From contig CAXXKI010000020.1 of the NCBI GenBank assembly GCA_963667855.2, positions 137,913 to 201,912 of the forward strand: 64,000 nucleotides of DNA, written 5' to 3'. Both the position numbers and the translations under genes were made by a program. Shown one piece after another: positions 50,304 through 58,707 of this stretch. Every line of letters starts with the position of its first letter. Position 1 is the stretch's first letter. A model generated the notes under the pieces. The model had not been told where the DNA came from. It saw only the letters and a program-made list of their open reading frames with translations, and made no database searches. Origin of the DNA: G963667855 sp963667855 (GTDB lineage: Bacteria > Planctomycetota > Phycisphaerae > UBA1845).

Positions 50304-52697
50304 TTACTGGGCGTTTACGTTAGTCACGGCATTGTATACCGTGAAAGTATTAGAAAGAGTCCCGGGCGAATACACACCACCTTCATAAAGTCCATCAGCA
50401 ACGGTCCCCGTCGAACTACCGGCCCGATACAGCCTGTAACTGGTACTTGATTGCAGGTCCGGAGACGAAATAACGCATGACCGATAAGCCTTAGCCGGTG
50501 TAAACGTTAATACATCCGCACCTCCTGTAGTCGTTTCCAGGTGTATCATGGTACCGGCCGTCTTCCACTGACTATACGTAATTTTCACCGATTTCTGTGA
50601 AGACGTTGTACTGGGAGCCTGGGCCATACCCGCACTTCCGACCGCTACCAGAAAACCACCACTGATATTAAACGTCCGGTCGTAGTCCAACGCACCGTTC
50701 ATATCCCCGGTTGGCCCGTGAACAATAACCGTTCCCCCGGTCATCACGATATGACCGTTAACATCTATACCGTCCCCGTCGGCATATACCGCTATGTAAC
50801 CACCGTTTATATGCAGGTAATACTCCTCACCACTACTTCCACCCGGCTGTGGGGGCCAGGGACCACCGGAACCATCACCACCGGCACCGTTAATACCATC
50901 ATCGCTGGAGGTAACATTGATATTACCATCATTTATGGTGACGTCAGCGCTTTCGATCCCTTCATAAGAATCGGTAACCGTTATCGTACCGCCGTTTATT
51001 TCTACGTAAGTATCGGCGTGAACTCCATCATCCCCGGTCGCTATCGTAAATACACCGTCGTCGATAATAACCGTGTCGTTGGAGTGAATGGCGTCATCAG
51101 CACAATCCATGTTGAACGTGCCACCATTGATCGCCACCAAAACCAGACCTTTCATCCCCTTGGCTGAAAGATCTTCCGAAATCGTTTCGTTGTGTCCGCC
51201 GGCGGTTTCTATGGTAAAATCACCACCTGTGATATTGATTGAAGTTTCGGCGGTAAACCCGTCTCCACCGGCCTCAATATCAAACGTTCCTCCCTCTATC
51301 GTAATATACCCAAGCTCGGGATCGTCTTCATTGTCGGATTTAATCGCATCGCCGGCGGTCACCGCGTTGATCGTACCGCCGAGGATGTACAGATAATCTT
51401 TTCCACGAATACCATCATCCACCGAAGTCACGTTGATCGTACCGCTCTGAATAATCAACTCGTCCTTGCTGACAATTGCGTCGTTGTAATTCGCTTGCAC
51501 GGTCAGAGTCCCGGTACCGGAAATCATCATCGAATCATCACTGAACAATGCTCCGCTGGGTTCATCCACTTCCGGATCAGGGAATACGTAGGTACTCGCA
51601 TCAGCCAGATAATTCTGAGTCTGATCGGCCAGCACGATAGAAACATACCCGGCATTCATCACGTTAATCGGAGCGCTCGTGGAATTGGCTATGTTGATAC
51701 CGTTGAAAACCATTTCCACCGTTCCGGCAGCATCAACGGCAATCTGCCCGTCGGTGAGCGTTCCGCTGATTATGAACGTCCCCGACTTGGTGATCGTGGC
51801 TATTGTGCCATCTACAGTCACCCCGGCCCCATCCACGGTAATGGAATTACCGTTTAAGGTAATCAACGTATCCGCGGCCGGTTCCACGTTATATCCGCAA
51901 GAGGAGTCGGCCGGTACGCCCGTACCACTGAAGCATTCCTGGAATTGCCTGAAATCCTCCAGATCGACATCGCCATCCCGGTCGGCATCTGCGGCAATAA
52001 TCCCCTCACCATCGGCGACAAGGTCGCAACCGGCGGGAAGCGGATCGTACGAAACTCCCGGACCGGTCAGGCAATCGCTGAACTCGGCGTAATCATCCAC
52101 GTCAACGTCGCTGTCTTCATCGAAATCGCTTAACGCATAACCCAGGGTTTTACCAGGACTTGCTATATCGCCACCGGATGAACCCCACGAACCATAGATA
52201 TCTCCGGCCGTCGACAATGCCCAGGTTGTCTGAGCAACGGTATCGCCATATCCCGATTCGGGAATATTACAACTGACGTCTTTTGTACGCGGGGTACTCG
52301 GATAATCCTCATCACCATAACTCAACTGGTCGACGAGCACATCACTGGAATCATACAGGTTGATCTGATCGTTACGACCCAGGTTAGCCGACAGCTCACC
52401 TATCACCGATACGCCGCTCAATCCCCATGCAGCAACAAAGTCGGCCGCTACCGCATCAGTCAGAATTACCGACTCGCCCGGCTGAACAATACCGAACGCG
52501 CTCAGATCAACCGTATCAGGAACCTGGCTGTCATCGTCGAAGCTCCAGCCCGACATGTTCACCGGATCCTCCCCGGTATTGGTGAACTCGATAAACTCGC
52601 CGTCCGTACCGGCGTACATCCACTCGGAAATAACGATTTGGCCTGATGCAGACCAGGTAAATGCAAAAAGCAGACAGATTGAAAACACTCGTACCAT
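50304..52697 (-). CDS. secreted Cthe_2159-like beta-helix protein with lamin-tail domain and EF-hand modules
   Basis: A 797-residue exported protein. A signal peptide (FSICLLFAFTWSASG) is followed by a lamin-tail-type beta domain (IVISEWMYAGTDGEFIEFTN; MSGWSFDDD). Residues about 195-260 hold two EF-hand/dockerin-like modules: DFDEDSDVDVDDYAEF and DADRDGDVDLEDFRQFQECF. From about 275 to 740 the sequence is a parallel beta-helix of the Cthe_2159 (carbohydrate-binding, PF14262-like) kind, with rungs such as ISGTGTLTVQANYNDAIVSK, TSVDDGIRGKDYLYILGGTI and ADGDGIDVNGHIVMTGGTVI. Cthe_2159 binds acidic polysaccharide and Ca2+. GGAGG lies six bases before the ATG. The adjacent two-component pair may regulate it. 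Confidence 0.84.
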   Translation of the reverse strand: MVRVFSICLLFAFTWSASGQIVISEWMYAGTDGEFIEFTNTGEDPVNMSGWSFDDDSQVPDTVDLSAFGIVQPGESVILTDAVAADFVAAWGLSGVSVIGELSANLGRNDQINLYDSSDVLVDQLSYGDEDYPSTPRTKDVSCNIPESGYGDTVAQTTWALSTAGDIYGSWGSSGGDIASPGKTLGYALSDFDEDSDVDVDDYAEFSDCLTGPGVSYDPLPAGCDLVADGEGIIAADADRDGDVDLEDFRQFQECFSGTGVPADSSCGYNVEPAADTLITLNGNSITVDGAGVTVDGTIATITKSGTFIISGTLTDGQIAVDAAGTVEMVFNGINIANSTSAPINVMNAGYVSIVLADQTQNYLADASTYVFPDPEVDEPSGALFSDDSMMISGTGTLTVQANYNDAIVSKDELIIQSGTINVTSVDDGIRGKDYLYILGGTINAVTAGDAIKSDNEDDPELGYITIEGGTFDIEAGGDGFTAETSINITGGDFTIETAGGHNETISEDLSAKGMKGLVLVAINGGTFNMDCADDAIHSNDTVIIDDGVFTIATGDDGVHADTYVEINGGTITVTDSYEGIESADVTINDGNINVTSSDDGINGAGGDGSGGPWPPQPGGSSGEEYYLHINGGYIAVYADGDGIDVNGHIVMTGGTVIVHGPTGDMNGALDYDRTFNISGGFLVAVGSAGMAQAPSTTSSQKSVKITYSQWKTAGTMIHLETTTGGADVLTFTPAKAYRSCVISSPDLQSSTSYRLYRAGSSTGTVADGLYEGGVYSPGTLSNTFTVYNAVTNVNAQ

Positions 52698-53169
52698 TTG
52701 AAGCCTCCTTCCGCTTGCCGATAGAAGCCCTGCACAGCGCCCCTGCCTCACTGCCAGGACCTGTCATCAACCGCACGAACAGGCAAGATCAACAATCGAC
52801 ATACCACTGGAATAAATAAACCGGATCAGTTCGCTACTGACTTAAGGTTTGGTGCCAGAACCACGAACCCGTTTTGAAGTAACCTTCCCCCTGATCAACG
52901 TCCCATATTGTTCACAGGGTGCTTCCACTAATTCACTACTACCCTATGTTGAATCAGGTTACTTAATAAAACATTAACAGAAGATTAACTCTCGATATTC
53001 GAAAACCAATTCGCCCGCAAATTACGGATACAAAACGGAAACAATTCCCAAGGCAAAACCAGCGATAACCCCAAACCAAGAATATTCATACCAACCACCG
53101 TTTATGTTTTTCTCTATATAAGCAATACCCCGCACAACCACACCGCAATGTACATGCCTAAACGAATTC

Positions 53170-53193
53170 GTAGGTCGGGTCAATAGGCCCGAC
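53170..53193. repeat. palindromic repeat copy (GTAGGTCGGGTC family)
   Basis: GTAGGTCGGGTCAATAGGCC followed by CGAC. The arms GTCGGG and CCCGAC pair. It is close to the copies at 53331 and, in reverse orientation, at 17515. Confidence 0.65.
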
Positions 53194-53231
53194 TGGAATA
53201 CCCCAAACCCCATACAAACGTATTCTCCAAA

Positions 53232-53277
53232 GAAAAAACCGGCACCCGATCCACTTCAGGAGGATCAGGCACCGGTT
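53232..53277 (-). terminator. minus-strand-specific terminator
   Basis: On the minus strand AACCGGTGCCTGATCC pairs with GGATCGGGTGCCGGTT over 16 positions, three of them G-U, followed by a run of T residues. On the plus strand those three positions are C-A mismatches, so the hairpin favours minus-strand RNA. It lies about 80 bases past the stop of the DCNxN-repeat protein. Confidence 0.85.
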
Positions 53278-53330
53278 AATATTCATTATCGAACCAGACC
53301 TTCGTTTATAAGTTTACCCAATACAAGTTC

Positions 53331-53355
53331 GTAGGTCGGATCAACAGACCCGACG
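53331..53355. repeat. palindromic repeat copy (GTAGGTCGGGTC family)
   Basis: GTAGGTCGGATCAACAGACC followed by CGACG. It differs from the copy at 53170 by a few paired or loop bases and lies immediately 3' of the DCNxN-repeat gene. Confidence 0.65.
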
Positions 53356-53358
53356 AAG

Positions 53359-54372
53359 TTACTGCACGCTATAGCCAGCCGAAGTTTGCATCCACACCAT
53401 TTCCCTGGCCACATCGTCGATCCAGCTCAGGTCAAGTTCGACCGTAATGTTACCGGCCGAGCCCGTCGTGAAAGTGCAAAGATGCTCCGTGGCACCGGCA
53501 TAACTCGTCGAACCGAACCAGAAGCCAACGGCCACATCGGTCATCCACGGACCGCTGCCTGACGCAGGAGGCGTGTTCTGGTTAAACTCAAACACATCGG
53601 CACTTGCCCATTGCCCGGTCGCCGGAGCACTGGCCGCACTCCAGCCTTGAGCGGCACTATCGGCAAAGACGGCCAACACGTACAGATTCGCCCGCGAATA
53701 CTCGGCGATGTAATGAAGTTCGTAGGTCGTATTGGGAGCAAGCACGGTAAGGGGCGAACCGCCACCAACAGGTTGTACGGACAAGGTCACACCGGCCTGA
53801 CTGCTAACCCAGGGATCAGGCTGACTCGGCGGTACCGCACTGCTTGCCATAGCCATAGGAACGGCCATCGCCGCCGGTACAGGTGCGGGTTGCGGGCCGG
53901 TAAACCACGACGCGAAAAACCCATAATCGTCAGCATTGATTTCGAAATCCGGAGAAACTCTCTCGAACGAGGTCAGGCAATCGTCAGCGTTGGTCGTTGC
54001 CCCGAAGCATTGCTGGAAAACCGCGAAGTCGGCCAGATCCACATCCTCGTCGTCATCGGCATCCGGAGCGTCACATTCGTCCGGAATCGAATTATCGTTA
54101 CGATCCTGGCTACCACCTCCGTCGGCAATGTCGCATTCATCGGGAACCGCATTACCGTTGCAGTCTTCGCTCACTGTTGTTGAAATATCGCATTCGTCGG
54201 GTATGGCATTGGAGTTGCAATCCGCACTCGTTGCCGACGAAATATCGCACTCGTCGGGAATCGTATTGGCATTGCAATCTTTACTCATCGCGTTTGTGAT
54301 GTCGCACGCATCAGGTACACGGTTGTCATTACAGTCGTCGGCAACACCGTTTACGATATCACAAACGTCCAC
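53359..54372 (-). CDS. C-terminal part of secreted DCNxN-repeat protein (split by frameshift)
   Basis: A 337-residue frame that continues the gene at 54351-56360 after a one-base frameshift. It opens inside a tandem array of about six 19-20-residue repeats (DCNANTIPDECDISSATS type). An EF-hand-like module DADDDEDVDLADFAVFQQCF and a second acidic turn EINADDYGFFASWF follow. The last 150 residues are a beta-rich domain (GVTLSVQPVGGGSPLTVLAP; SWIDDVAREMVWMQTSAGYS). The apparent GTG start has no ribosome site, and the repeats extend upstream of it in the same frame. It is therefore almost certainly not an independent gene. Confidence 0.75.
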   Translation of the reverse strand: MDVCDIVNGVADDCNDNRVPDACDITNAMSKDCNANTIPDECDISSATSADCNSNAIPDECDISTTVSEDCNGNAVPDECDIADGGGSQDRNDNSIPDECDAPDADDDEDVDLADFAVFQQCFGATTNADDCLTSFERVSPDFEINADDYGFFASWFTGPQPAPVPAAMAVPMAMASSAVPPSQPDPWVSSQAGVTLSVQPVGGGSPLTVLAPNTTYELHYIAEYSRANLYVLAVFADSAAQGWSAASAPATGQWASADVFEFNQNTPPASGSGPWMTDVAVGFWFGSTSYAGATEHLCTFTTGSAGNITVELDLSWIDDVAREMVWMQTSAGYSVQ

Positions 54373-54396
54373 GGCGCCATTGCCGTTGCAATCAGC
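54070..54396 (-). repeat. tandem repeats encoding DCNxNxxPDECDI units
   Basis: About six direct repeats of 57-60 bases, each encoding a Ca-binding-like turn DCNxNxxPDECDI plus a variable Ser/Thr/Ala linker. Repeat numbers can change by slippage or recombination. The frameshift that splits the gene lies at the upstream edge of the array. Confidence 0.8.
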
Positions 54397-56360
54397 GGTA
54401 CTTCATAACTCATAGTCACTTCAACGTACGAACCGCCAGTGCATTCATCTCCGACATTACTTGAAGGTATTAAGAGAACATTAATGCCCGAGAAATCATT
54501 TACAAGCCAGTTAAATGAACTTTCGATAATTGTTATTTCGTCGTGATTTACCACAGGGCATTCATCGAATGAAGAGTCAGTGAATATATAATAGGATCCA
54601 TGGCCGTTAAATTCCACCTTCATACGTTCGTTACTCGCACCTAAATCTCCCACGGCGGTGAAATGAAACGTCGCATCGCCAATCGCTTCTTGCGGCGATT
54701 CAAAAGTATAACTTTGGTTTACCCCATAGTAAATCGGCGATAAAACACCTGACGAGCGAGAGACGTATACCCTTTCATCCTCATCGGGGATACCATTACC
54801 GTCGCAGTCTGTAAGGCATGATTCAGTTTCTTCATCACACGCGTATCCTTCCGGGCAGATATTCGTCGAAGAGGCCACACATAAACCACTATTACATTGT
54901 TCGCCGGTCGTACAGTAAAGCCCGTCATCGCATGTTTCCCCATCGGCTTTGGGAGTATGCGTACAGACTTTTTTTCGAACTAACGTAACCGTATCGGCAA
55001 TTACGCAGGTTCCGCCGAAAGTATCCGCGAGGTTTAACGTAACCGTAACGGTTCCGCCGCCGGGAATATCATACATATCCGGATCGGCTAGAGAGTCCGT
55101 TGCGCATGTAACATCCGAATTTCGCTTCTGACTCCGCACCACTTCGCCATAATAAACCCTCACGTCCGACGAATCCTTGATCTCTACTTCGTATTTAACA
55201 TTTGTCGCGTAATTCGGCTGACCACGGAAACCCACAATAATGTCGTATGGCCCGCCTTCGTCCTCACCGATTTCTGTTGTCCAGCTGGCCGTCCCCGTTC
55301 CCCACGAATTGCAGATGTAGCGGAATTTACCGCCCGCGCAACCATCGCTGTTCGATGTGTTCCAAGGCGTCCCCGTTTCAGAATAAACCGGATCGTTAAT
55401 GGGGTCATTGCTGGATTGGAGAGCTATCTCATTCGCATTCAGTACGCATGTATAGTCTACGCAAGGTTGCGGTGAACTGGGTACGCAATCATTATCATTC
55501 GTGCAATAGGCTCCCGTATCGCACATCTGGTCGTTGCAGTATTCACCGGCGGGGCAATCTCTATCGAACATGCACGTAAGGCATACATCGTTAATCGGAT
55601 CGCAATAACCGCCCTCGCAATCGGTATCCTCGCAGCAGACGTCGTTGCAGATACGGTTTTTTTCGCAACAGTATTCACCGGGCTGACACGGAATCCTTTT
55701 CTGGCATCGGCCGCTACCATCGCAATAATCCTCGCCGTTGCAGAAGATTTCATCATCGCAATCACTATCGTATATACACTCGATTTCATCGTATTCGACA
55801 CTTACCTGTACCCAGGAAAAATTATCCTGCATTGGCGGTACTCCACATTCGCACGTATCACATCGGATACACGCAACTGTTGGAGGCGTGGAAAAATCAA
55901 ATCGAACATTTCCGTGGGGATCGTTGGCGACGATTGAGTTCCATACTGAGGCATCCATATAGAAACGACCAGACGGACCTACTCCCGATACACCTCCGTT
56001 TCCGTCGAGTTTGCAGCCCGTGTTACCACCCGAGGCGAATAAATGACCTCCGAACGGTCCGCCGATACTTGTATCAAACAGCTGACCATTAATTCTGGTG
56101 ATTATATATTCATCAGAATAGTCAAGATCGGCTTGCGCCATAAACCTGATCGTGACCTCTCCGCCACCGTTTTCTAGCGCATAGGGAGGAGATCGGAAAG
56201 TATAGGATTGTGTGTAATTTTTCCAATCGTTACATAATCGAAGCGGCGATGAATCCCTGCCGAGGGCGCCTGAACTCTTACCATACGCAAAGCTATACGC
56301 CGCAACGCCACCGATTGTAATAGCGCAAACAAATACCGATATCCGGAAATGACGAATCAT
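54351..56360 (-). CDS. N-terminal part of Cys-rich secreted protein (split by frameshift)
   Basis: A 669-residue frame with a signal peptide (ISVFVCAITIGGVAAYSFAY). Residues about 45-190 form a beta-sandwich (SYTFRSPPYALENGGGEVTI). Residues 190-300 are Cys-rich repeats of the CxxDxDC, GEYCxxxxCD type (CPAGEYCNDQMCDTGAYC), like disulfide-rich surface proteins. A second beta domain, another Cys-rich stretch and DCDGNGIPDEDE follow. The first beta domain is repeated near residue 540 (QSYTFESPQEAIGDATFHFT). The last 16 residues (VPLIATAMAPWTFVIS) are out of frame: a one-base shift near 54400 restores STADCNGNGAVDVCDIVNG. With one base added the whole gene (53359-56360) encodes 1000 residues. Confidence 0.78.
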   Translation of the reverse strand: MIRHFRISVFVCAITIGGVAAYSFAYGKSSGALGRDSSPLRLCNDWKNYTQSYTFRSPPYALENGGGEVTIRFMAQADLDYSDEYIITRINGQLFDTSIGGPFGGHLFASGGNTGCKLDGNGGVSGVGPSGRFYMDASVWNSIVANDPHGNVRFDFSTPPTVACIRCDTCECGVPPMQDNFSWVQVSVEYDEIECIYDSDCDDEIFCNGEDYCDGSGRCQKRIPCQPGEYCCEKNRICNDVCCEDTDCEGGYCDPINDVCLTCMFDRDCPAGEYCNDQMCDTGAYCTNDNDCVPSSPQPCVDYTCVLNANEIALQSSNDPINDPVYSETGTPWNTSNSDGCAGGKFRYICNSWGTGTASWTTEIGEDEGGPYDIIVGFRGQPNYATNVKYEVEIKDSSDVRVYYGEVVRSQKRNSDVTCATDSLADPDMYDIPGGGTVTVTLNLADTFGGTCVIADTVTLVRKKVCTHTPKADGETCDDGLYCTTGEQCNSGLCVASSTNICPEGYACDEETESCLTDCDGNGIPDEDERVYVSRSSGVLSPIYYGVNQSYTFESPQEAIGDATFHFTAVGDLGASNERMKVEFNGHGSYYIFTDSSFDECPVVNHDEITIIESSFNWLVNDFSGINVLLIPSSNVGDECTGGSYVEVTMSYEVPLIATAMAPWTFVIS

Positions 56361-56392
56361 CCTTTTCCTCTCAGGTTGAAATACGAAATTAT

Positions 56393-57094
56393 TTACTTAC
56401 GTGTTTTCCTGGACGCACCTATTACTGATAAGATACAGAATATCACGGCCGAAGTTGGTTCGGGAACAAACGTCATCGAAAAAGCTGCATCCACTGTTGG
56501 TATCTCTCCAGGACTTGGCGGCTGAACAATCAGCCAGCCGGCATCGTCATGATCCAGACGTGTCCCAGTATTAGGAGATTCTAAAAGATTTCTGAAACGA
56601 AACTCGCCGTCTTCGTAGGCATCGTACGTCGCCGCGATAGCCGCAGTACCAGCTTCTCCATCAAAAGCAACGAATGCATCAAGGATCCACATATAGCTTT
56701 GCCCTGGCTGGACAGAGACATCGAGATCGATTGTGAAAGATTCGTAACCTGCTTCCAAGGTTGTTGAATATGGTCCACTTTCATATAGTATACTGTCAAA
56801 ATTTGGTAGATCACCGGACGGCGATAAAGGAGTAATAAGTACATTGAAAGTAGTTTCATCTGGTTGATTATTCTCCACGTCATCAAGTCCATCCAATAGG
56901 AATGACAGTGATGTTATTTGCTCGTCCAAGGCAACAAAGGACTGCCCAAAATATGCAGTATTCGGCTCCCCCATCGCTCCCACGTGAGTCTCCCCATCCC
57001 AAAGGCTCAATGTGTCAATGGTCGCGTCAGCATTGGCCAATCCCGACCACGCCAAAACGATTAAAAGTCCAACCAACAATAGCTTTCCTTGCAT
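56393..57094 (-). CDS. PEP-CTERM protein
   Basis: A 233-residue exported protein. A signal peptide (LLLVGLLIVLAWSGLANA) begins it, and the C-terminus VPEPTSAVIFCILSVIGA followed by RKTRK is a PEP-CTERM sorting signal, recognised by an exosortase. The middle is a beta-sandwich (FGQSFVALDEQITSLSFLLD; SFTIDLDVSVQPGQSYMWIL) of a type found in many planctomycete PEP-CTERM proteins; ligand unknown. AAGGAGG lies six bases before the ATG. A decayed relative of its C-terminus lies just upstream at 57243-57395. Confidence 0.85.
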   Translation of the reverse strand: MQGKLLLVGLLIVLAWSGLANADATIDTLSLWDGETHVGAMGEPNTAYFGQSFVALDEQITSLSFLLDGLDDVENNQPDETTFNVLITPLSPSGDLPNFDSILYESGPYSTTLEAGYESFTIDLDVSVQPGQSYMWILDAFVAFDGEAGTAAIAATYDAYEDGEFRFRNLLESPNTGTRLDHDDAGWLIVQPPSPGEIPTVDAAFSMTFVPEPTSAVIFCILSVIGASRKTRK

Positions 57095-57242
57095 CAGACA
57101 CCTCCTTGTTTTTCCTATCCAGTACGATTTGCGTAATAATGACGAATTGCAGCTAACTCATCATCAGGATTATATGGAATCACCTTAACCGCTACAATGC
57201 TTTCATTTAGAATTACCGCGATTTTACCTCGATCACACGTAA

Positions 57243-57395
57243 TCAGGCATTCACGTACAGCGACCGAAAAGGCCAATTGGCCAAAACAAGCAACGAAAAG
57301 CGGGCCGGTTCCGGAACAAACGCTATCGAGAATACCACGCCAACTGTCGGTGTTTTTCTAGCCCAAAACCACATTTCGGTAAACCATGAATATCG
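57243..57395 (-). pseudogene. remnant of a PEP-CTERM gene (C-terminus only)
   Basis: A 50-codon minus-strand frame reads WFWARKTPTVGVVFSIAFVP then EPARFSLLVLANW. This matches the end of the intact neighbour (IPTVDAAFSMTFVPEPTSAV) in spacing and motif, including VPEP and the hydrophobic stretch. There is no start codon, ribosome site or signal peptide upstream, and the basic tail is replaced by unrelated residues. It is probably the debris of a duplicated PEP-CTERM gene. Confidence 0.65.
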
Positions 57396-57544
57396 TTAAT
57401 CCCGTATGGCGAAGCATTATCAGCACTTAACGGTAGGCTGCCGTCGAAATAAAGCCGGGCTTTACACGGTTTCAGTGCTTTTGTATTCATCACTTGCTTG
57501 CGATGCGACGGCGATTTCGCGTGGCTTGTGTTAACGAACGGCCA

Positions 57545-57563
57545 GGCGGACAGGATGTCCGCC
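57545..57563. repeat. GC-rich REP-like palindrome
   Basis: GGCGGACA and TGTCCGCC pair perfectly over eight bases around GGA. Same design as the elements at 37560 and 45811. Confidence 0.55.
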
Positions 57564-57636
57564 CCCCAAAGCCTTGAGAGATTTGGAAAGGCTGGGGTGT
57601 TTATGTTGTGTTATTACTGTATGGGGCTGGAATGAG

Positions 57637-57663
57637 AAGAGGCGAGCATCTTGCTCGCCTCTT
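57637..57663 (-). terminator. hairpin terminator downstream of argF
   Basis: A 12-base-pair perfect stem, AAGAGGCGAGCA and TGCTCGCCTCTT, with a three-base loop, 29 bases past the argF stop. The minus strand continues TTCTCATT, a modest T-rich tail. It belongs to the same GC-rich palindrome class as 57545. Confidence 0.7.
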
Positions 57664-57691
57664 TTGTGGTTTTAGCAATGAGTTATGCTAC

Positions 57692-58627
57692 TCAGCAGCC
57701 GGAGAGCAGGACCATTAGTGCTTTCTGGGCGTGCAGGCGGTTTTCGGCCTGGTCGAAGATTACGCAGTTTTTGCTGCGGCTGGTGTCGTAATCCAGCTCT
57801 TCGCCGTAGTGGGCGGGCAGGCAGTGCAGGATGATGGCCTTGGAATCGGCATTGGCCATCAGCTTGTTGTTTACCTGGTAATCCTTGAATTTTTCCCTGC
57901 GCTCGGCCGCTTCGTCTTCCTGCCCCATGCTGGCCCAGGTGTCGGTGTAAACCACGTCGGCGCCTTCGATGGCTTTCAGATCGTTGGTCGCTTCGATGAT
58001 GCAGCCATTTTCCTTGCCGAAAGCTGCGGCTTCAGTGCATACATGATCGAACGGCTCGTAACCCTTGGGGGTAATCGCAACCATATTCATACCCACGCGG
58101 GCGGCACCGTACATGAGCGAGTGCGTCATGTTGTTGCCGTCGCCGATGTACGCCAGTTTCAAGCCGGCCAGCGTGCCTTTTTTCTCGTAAATGGTCTGCA
58201 GGTCGGCCAGCACCTGGCAGGGATGCTCCTCGTCGGACAGGCCGTTAATAACCGGCACGCCGGCGTACTTGGCCAGGTCGACAACTATGTCATGGCCGAA
58301 CACGCGGGCCATGATGATGTCGCAGTATCGGCCTAACACCTTGGCAATGTCCTCGGTCGGCTCGCGCTTGCCGATGGAAATGTCGGTTGGTGCCAGATAT
58401 ATGGCATGTCCGCCAAGCTGGGTCATGCCGGTTTCAAATGAAACGCGGGTACGCAGTGACGGCTTCATGAAGATCATGGCCAGTGTTTTTCCCGCCATTA
58501 CCGGATGCGGCTGATTGCGATATCGCTCAAGCTTGAGCGTATCGGCGGTTTTGATAATTTCCAGAATCTCTTCCGAGGAGAAATCCTTCAGGGAAACGAG
58601 GCTTCGCCCTTTTAAACTGACGGCCAT
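57692..58627 (-). CDS. argF: ornithine carbamoyltransferase
   Basis: A 311-residue carbamoyltransferase making citrulline from ornithine and carbamoyl phosphate. The carbamoyl-phosphate loop is KPSLRTRVSFE (usually STRTR), then HPCQVLADL, the ornithine-binding DTWASMGQE, and HCLPAHYGEE. The SMG motif is characteristic of ornithine rather than aspartate or other transcarbamylases. It follows rocD on the same strand, with a strong terminator between them, so it may have its own promoter or depend on read-through. Confidence 0.95.
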   Translation of the reverse strand: MAVSLKGRSLVSLKDFSSEEILEIIKTADTLKLERYRNQPHPVMAGKTLAMIFMKPSLRTRVSFETGMTQLGGHAIYLAPTDISIGKREPTEDIAKVLGRYCDIIMARVFGHDIVVDLAKYAGVPVINGLSDEEHPCQVLADLQTIYEKKGTLAGLKLAYIGDGNNMTHSLMYGAARVGMNMVAITPKGYEPFDHVCTEAAAFGKENGCIIEATNDLKAIEGADVVYTDTWASMGQEDEAAERREKFKDYQVNNKLMANADSKAIILHCLPAHYGEELDYDTSRSKNCVIFDQAENRLHAQKALMVLLSGC

Positions 58628-58656
58628 GATCGTTCTCCTTAATTAAAGGTTTACAG

Positions 58657-58692
58657 AAAAAAACCCCACCCCGAATGTGTCGCGGGATGGGG
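58657..58692 (-). terminator. Rho-independent terminator between rocD and argF
   Basis: On the minus strand CCCCATCCCG pairs with CGGGGTGGGG (one T-G pair) and is followed by seven T residues. It begins 16 bases after the rocD stop codon and lies 30 bases before the argF start, so it separates the two genes or could act as an attenuator for argF. Confidence 0.9.
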
Positions 58693-58707
58693 CGTTTAAC
58701 ATACGGT

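Larger units (their letters stand above)
52698..53358. other. intergenic region with terminator and two repeats
   Basis: 661 bases between two secreted-protein genes on the minus strand. It contains the terminator at 53232-53277 and repeats at 53170 and 53331, and should hold the promoter of the Cthe_2159-like gene. A 63-codon minus-strand frame at 53022-53213 runs through a repeat and is not called. Confidence 0.5.
57095..57691. other. intergenic region with PEP-CTERM remnant and palindromes
   Basis: About 600 bases between the PEP-CTERM gene and argF. It holds a decayed PEP-CTERM gene end (57243-57395), a REP-like palindrome (57545-57563) and the argF terminator (57637-57663). No intact gene is seen. 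Confidence 0.6.

Noticed and set aside
50718..52133. Long plus-strand frames opposite the Cthe_2159-like gene
   Set aside because: Shadow frames produced by the repetitive Thr/Ile/Gly/Asp codons of the beta-helix; no ribosome sites or family matches.
53022..53213. 63-codon minus-strand frame ending in a possible membrane helix
   Set aside because: It runs through a palindromic repeat copy and has no ribosome site.
54070..54396. Tandem repeat array considered as CRISPR
   Set aside because: The units encode protein repeats in frame and have no unique spacers of constant length.
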